A stretch of DNA of 64,000 bases. Source: Corynebacterium tuberculostearicum. Lineage in GTDB: Bacteria > Actinomycetota > Actinomycetes > Mycobacteriales > Mycobacteriaceae. Below the pieces are notes generated by a model that ran no database searches, was not told the DNA's origin, and saw nothing but the letters and a program-made list of their open reading frames with translations. The DNA lies in assembly GCF_013408445.1 (NCBI RefSeq), contig NZ_JACBZL010000001.1, positions 2,170,001 through 2,234,000 on the forward strand, in the 5' to 3' direction. Shown here piece after piece: positions 61,384 to 64,000 of the stretch (position 1 is the stretch's first letter; each line of letters starts with the position of its first letter). Position numbers and translations under genes: made by a program.

Positions 61384-62847
61384 ATGCTTCGTTCATCGCG
61401 CTTCGTCGCCTCCTTCGCCACCGCCCTCGCCGTGGGTGGCGCCGCCGCCATCGTGCCCGCCACCCCGGCGCTGGCCGCTGACTCGCCCATCTACCGCACC
61501 ATCCTGCAACCGGGCGAGGATGAATCCCAGGTCATGGTCACTTGGCGCACCAAGTCCAAGGCAGACGAGGTCCTCGAGGTTACCGGCCCAGAAGGCACCA
61601 CGACCTTCCAAGCCGACGAGCGCGACTTTGGCGCCTTGCTGTACAAGTCCCAGTTCGCCACCGCCACCGACCTGCAGCCGGATACGGAGTACTCCTACCG
61701 CGTCGGCTCCGAGGAAGGCGGCTGGTCCGAACCAGAGACCTTCAACACCGGCTCCAACGGCGATGACTGGTCCTTCCTTACCGTCGCCGACCCGCAGATC
61801 GGCGTGGACCTCAAGGTGGATGACCAAGCCGAACAGTGGCGCAAGACCATTGGTCACGCGGCCTCCCACGTGCCGAATGCCAGCATGATCTGGTCCCTGG
61901 GTGACCAGGTTGAGGGCTGGGGTGCGCAGGTACCGCAGTACGATGCGTACTTCTCCGCCCCGGAGATCCGTCACATCCCCACCAACACGGTCCCGGGCAA
62001 TCACGAGACTTATAACCTCACCATGAAGCATCATGATGAGCATTTCTCCAACCCGCATCAGGCGGACGATATCCGCGACCACTACTTCGAGCGCAATAAC
62101 GTACTCTTCATCGGCCTGGACTCCAATGCTTCTTCCGACGCCGATATCGCCCGCCACGAGCAGTTCCTGCGCGAGGCCATCGAATCCCGCGGCGCGGATA
62201 ATGACTGGATCGTCGTCGGCATGCACCACGGCCCGTACTCCCAGGGCTCGCATCACTTTGATAAGGACGTCACCAACCTGCGCGAGAAGCTTACCCCGGT
62301 GCTGTCTGAACTCAATGTCGATGCCGTGCTCTCCGGCCACGACCACATCTACACCCGCAGCCACCTGATGAAGAACAATAAGCCGGTCCTGCCTGAAAAG
62401 AAGCCGCAGCGCGGCGACGTGCTCGAGCCCAAGGATGGCGAGGCGCTGTACCTGACCACCACCACCGCGGGCGGCGGCAAGTACTACGACTTCACCGACG
62501 TCAACAATAAGAAGCACAAGGGCGCGCGCATGGAGACCATCGATCCGAAGCTCGCCCACGAATCCACCGCCATGTGGCGCCAGGACTACACCGAGGACTA
62601 CATGCGCGTGGACGTCTCCGATGACAAGCTCACCTTCACCACCTTCAACGAAGGCGATAACACGCTGGTGGACAAGGTCTCGCTCAAGAAGAAGGACCGC
62701 GGCGCTGCGCCTGCCGACGACGCCACCGACCCCGCCGACTCCACCGAGTCCACCGACCCAGACACCCCAGAGGTGCCTAAGGATCCGGAGGGCGGCAGCT
62801 CCCTGAGCTCCAGCGATATTTTCGGCGGGCTCAGCTCGAAGAAGTAA
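61384..62847 (+). CDS. Secreted metallophosphoesterase (purple acid phosphatase-like)
   Basis: 487 residues: signal peptide (cleavage after ATPALAADS), an N-terminal fibronectin-like domain (about 32-130, ILQPGEDESQVMVTWRTK), then a calcineurin-like domain. The metal ligands are in VADPQIG, WSLGDQVEGW, PGNHETYN, VVGMHHGPYS and SGHDHIYTRS. It ends in a Pro/Ser/Asp-rich tail. The layout is that of purple acid phosphatases, which release phosphate from esters outside the cell. The substrate is unknown. Confidence 0.9.
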   Translation: MLRSSRFVASFATALAVGGAAAIVPATPALAADSPIYRTILQPGEDESQVMVTWRTKSKADEVLEVTGPEGTTTFQADERDFGALLYKSQFATATDLQPDTEYSYRVGSEEGGWSEPETFNTGSNGDDWSFLTVADPQIGVDLKVDDQAEQWRKTIGHAASHVPNASMIWSLGDQVEGWGAQVPQYDAYFSAPEIRHIPTNTVPGNHETYNLTMKHHDEHFSNPHQADDIRDHYFERNNVLFIGLDSNASSDADIARHEQFLREAIESRGADNDWIVVGMHHGPYSQGSHHFDKDVTNLREKLTPVLSELNVDAVLSGHDHIYTRSHLMKNNKPVLPEKKPQRGDVLEPKDGEALYLTTTTAGGGKYYDFTDVNNKKHKGARMETIDPKLAHESTAMWRQDYTEDYMRVDVSDDKLTFTTFNEGDNTLVDKVSLKKKDRGAAPADDATDPADSTESTDPDTPEVPKDPEGGSSLSSSDIFGGLSSKK

Positions 62848-62878
62848 CTAGCATCGCGCCTGGGTGTGGCGGGTGTGG

Positions 62879-63514
62879 CTAGCGCTCCGTATGGCGCAGC
62901 CACGCCAATACGGCCTTGACCCGCCGGTTGGAATCCTCGGGCCGAAACCCGAGCTTCATAAACACATTGGAGACATGCTTGCTTACCGCTCCGGCGGTAA
63001 GAACGAGCGTGTCTTCAATTTCTTTATTGCTCAATCCTTGGGCCATAAGCCCCAGTACCTCCCGCTCGCGGGCGGTGAGCTGGGCTAAACCAGTACGCCG
63101 CGCCGACAGCAGCGCAGTGACCACCTCTGGGTCCACCACGGTGCCGCCGCGCGCGACCTCGTCTAGCGTGCGCACGAATTCTTCCACATCAGAAACGCGC
63201 TCCTTGAGCAGGTAGCCAAAGCCGCCGTGCTCCAAGAGCCGGTCGAGGTAGCTTGCCGCTACGTATTGGCTCAACACCACCACCGGTTGGGTGGGATTGG
63301 CCGCTCGCAGGTCATGCACGGCGCGCAAGCCATCGTCGGTCATGGTCGGTGGCATGCGCACATCGCTGATAATCAGGTCAAAATCTTCCTGCCCGGCAAT
63401 AGCGCGCAGTTCTTCGGCATCCGTGGCCGCCGTAACGCTGTGGCCCAAGGCGCTAAGTAGCTGCTTGAGCCCCGCGCGCAGCAGCGCGGAGTCTTCCGCC
63501 AGTAGTAGTTTCAT
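62879..63514 (-). CDS. NarL/LuxR-family response regulator
   Basis: 211 residues: receiver domain with acidic pocket Glu7/Asp8, phospho-acceptor Asp51 (LIISDVRMPP), conserved Ser/Lys (VLSQYVAASY, LLKERV), and a C-terminal LuxR HTH (LTAREREVLGLMAQGLSNKE, GAVSKHVSNVFMKLG). Its ATG overlaps the stop of the kinase gene (ATGA). Target genes are not evident here. Confidence 0.93.
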   Translation of the reverse strand: MKLLLAEDSALLRAGLKQLLSALGHSVTAATDAEELRAIAGQEDFDLIISDVRMPPTMTDDGLRAVHDLRAANPTQPVVVLSQYVAASYLDRLLEHGGFGYLLKERVSDVEEFVRTLDEVARGGTVVDPEVVTALLSARRTGLAQLTAREREVLGLMAQGLSNKEIEDTLVLTAGAVSKHVSNVFMKLGFRPEDSNRRVKAVLAWLRHTER

Positions 63515-64000
63515 TCCGCCTCCTTCAGCGGTAATTCGACCTGCAGCCGACCACCGCGTTCGCGCGCAGCCGCGTCATCTGCTGCCGAAAAGTTCACCGT
63601 TCCGCCCAGTGCGGCGGCGCGTTCGCGCAGCCCGGCGAGACCGGTGCCCGACCCAGCTAGCTCCTTGTCCGTGTGGCCGAGGTCAGCTCCGGGGCCGGGG
63701 CAGGGTCCGGTGCCATTATCAACGATGTCTAAGCGCAGTGTGTCCCCAAAAGCAACTGTTACCGTCGCCTGGGTGGCCGCGCCGTGCTTGGACGCATTGG
63801 TAAGCGCCTCGGCTACCGCGTGGTAAGCCAGCAGGGCAGTGGTCTCATCCACGGAGCGTTCGGCGCCTTCGACGTGTAGTTTGGTCTCCAGCCCGGAGTG
63901 GGCGAGGAGTTCGTCGAGGGCGGGGATAAGTCCTGCGTCGAAAAGCACCTGCGGGGCAATGCCACGCACCGTCGCCCGCAGGGAGGCTAAGGCCAATGAG
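63511..64000 (-). CDS. Sensor histidine kinase, 5' end outside window
   Basis: The C-terminal 160 or so residues of a NarX/DesK-type kinase: end of the HisKA_3 dimerisation helix (RATVRGIAPQVL, GLIPALDELL), then the HATPase domain with N-box EALTNASKH, DIVDNGTG and GSGTGLAGLRERAAALGG. The frame stays open to the window edge, so the sensor and phospho-acceptor His parts lie beyond it. It is the partner of the response regulator. Confidence 0.92.
   Translation of the reverse strand, partial: SLALASLRATVRGIAPQVLFDAGLIPALDELLAHSGLETKLHVEGAERSVDETTALLAYHAVAEALTNASKHGAATQATVTVAFGDTLRLDIVDNGTGPCPGPGADLGHTDKELAGSGTGLAGLRERAAALGGTVNFSAADDAAARERGGRLQVELPLKEAE

Noticed and set aside
1..64000. tRNA genes, rRNA genes and CRISPR arrays
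   Set aside because: No cloverleaf-like sequences with TTC-containing T arms, no rRNA segments and no regularly spaced direct repeats were seen. The dispersed 15-base motif is not regularly spaced.

Overview
The window looks like the chromosome of a mycolic-acid Corynebacterium. The evidence is a moderately high GC content, a DtxR-type iron box, the corynebacterial split of the spc ribosomal operon, and an ESX-4-like type VII secretion locus flanked by rplM-rpsI-glmM in the same order as in mycobacteria. A methyltransferase plus FAD-reductase pair of the kind that makes 10-methylstearic (tuberculostearic) acid points, by inference, to the lipophilic skin group around C. tuberculostearicum/C. 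accolens.

Layout. 0-0.8 kb: 3' part of an IS30-family element. 0.8-5.7 kb: divergent iron-siderophore uptake genes (siderophore-interacting flavoprotein; lipoprotein, two permeases, ATPase) around a DtxR box. 5.8-7.1 kb: a scar where the 3' ends of a PfkB sugar kinase and a PTS EIIA domain face each other after a deletion. 7.3-8.2 kb: a secreted acidic surface protein. 8.75-16.0 kb: ribosomal genes (rplN-rplX-rplE and rpsH-rplF-rplR-rpsE-rpmD-rplO), split by a sortase, an FNT-family channel and fdhD with its small partner. 16.0-19.1 kb: an IS30-family element carrying an IS3-family element inside it. 19.2-22.7 kb: a small secreted protein and the tmsB-tmsA pair. 23.0-31.4 kb: secY-adk-map, an L,D-transpeptidase, infA, rpsM-rpsK-rpsD-rpoA-rplQ, truA.

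31.5-41.2 kb holds the ESX-4-like locus: eccB, mycP, eccD, eccC, an Rv3446c-like membrane protein and two WXG100 genes. rplM-rpsI, an orphan HicB-like gene and glmM follow. At 44.5-46.9 kb lies a tightly overlapping three-gene cassette: a small helical protein, a 593-residue Pro/Glu/Cys-rich protein and a small coiled-coil protein. Its promoter region is nearly superimposable on that of the WXG100 genes. I regard it as the best candidate for an undescribed system, a type VII secretion substrate or accessory cassette. An alpha/beta-hydrolase-fold protein lacking the nucleophilic serine sits next to it.

48-64 kb: a D-lactate-type FAD/Fe-S dehydrogenase, glmS, an ABC-F ATPase with a short leader peptide, alr, the t6A genes tsaE/tsaB/tsaD with rimI, a SucE/AspT-type transporter, several corynebacterial hypothetical proteins, a secreted metallophosphoesterase, and a two-component system cut by the window edge.

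A 15-base motif (GGGCGTCGGCAAGCG) occurs five times exactly and once with one mismatch, in unrelated genes and intergenic regions, and is not explained by any annotated feature.
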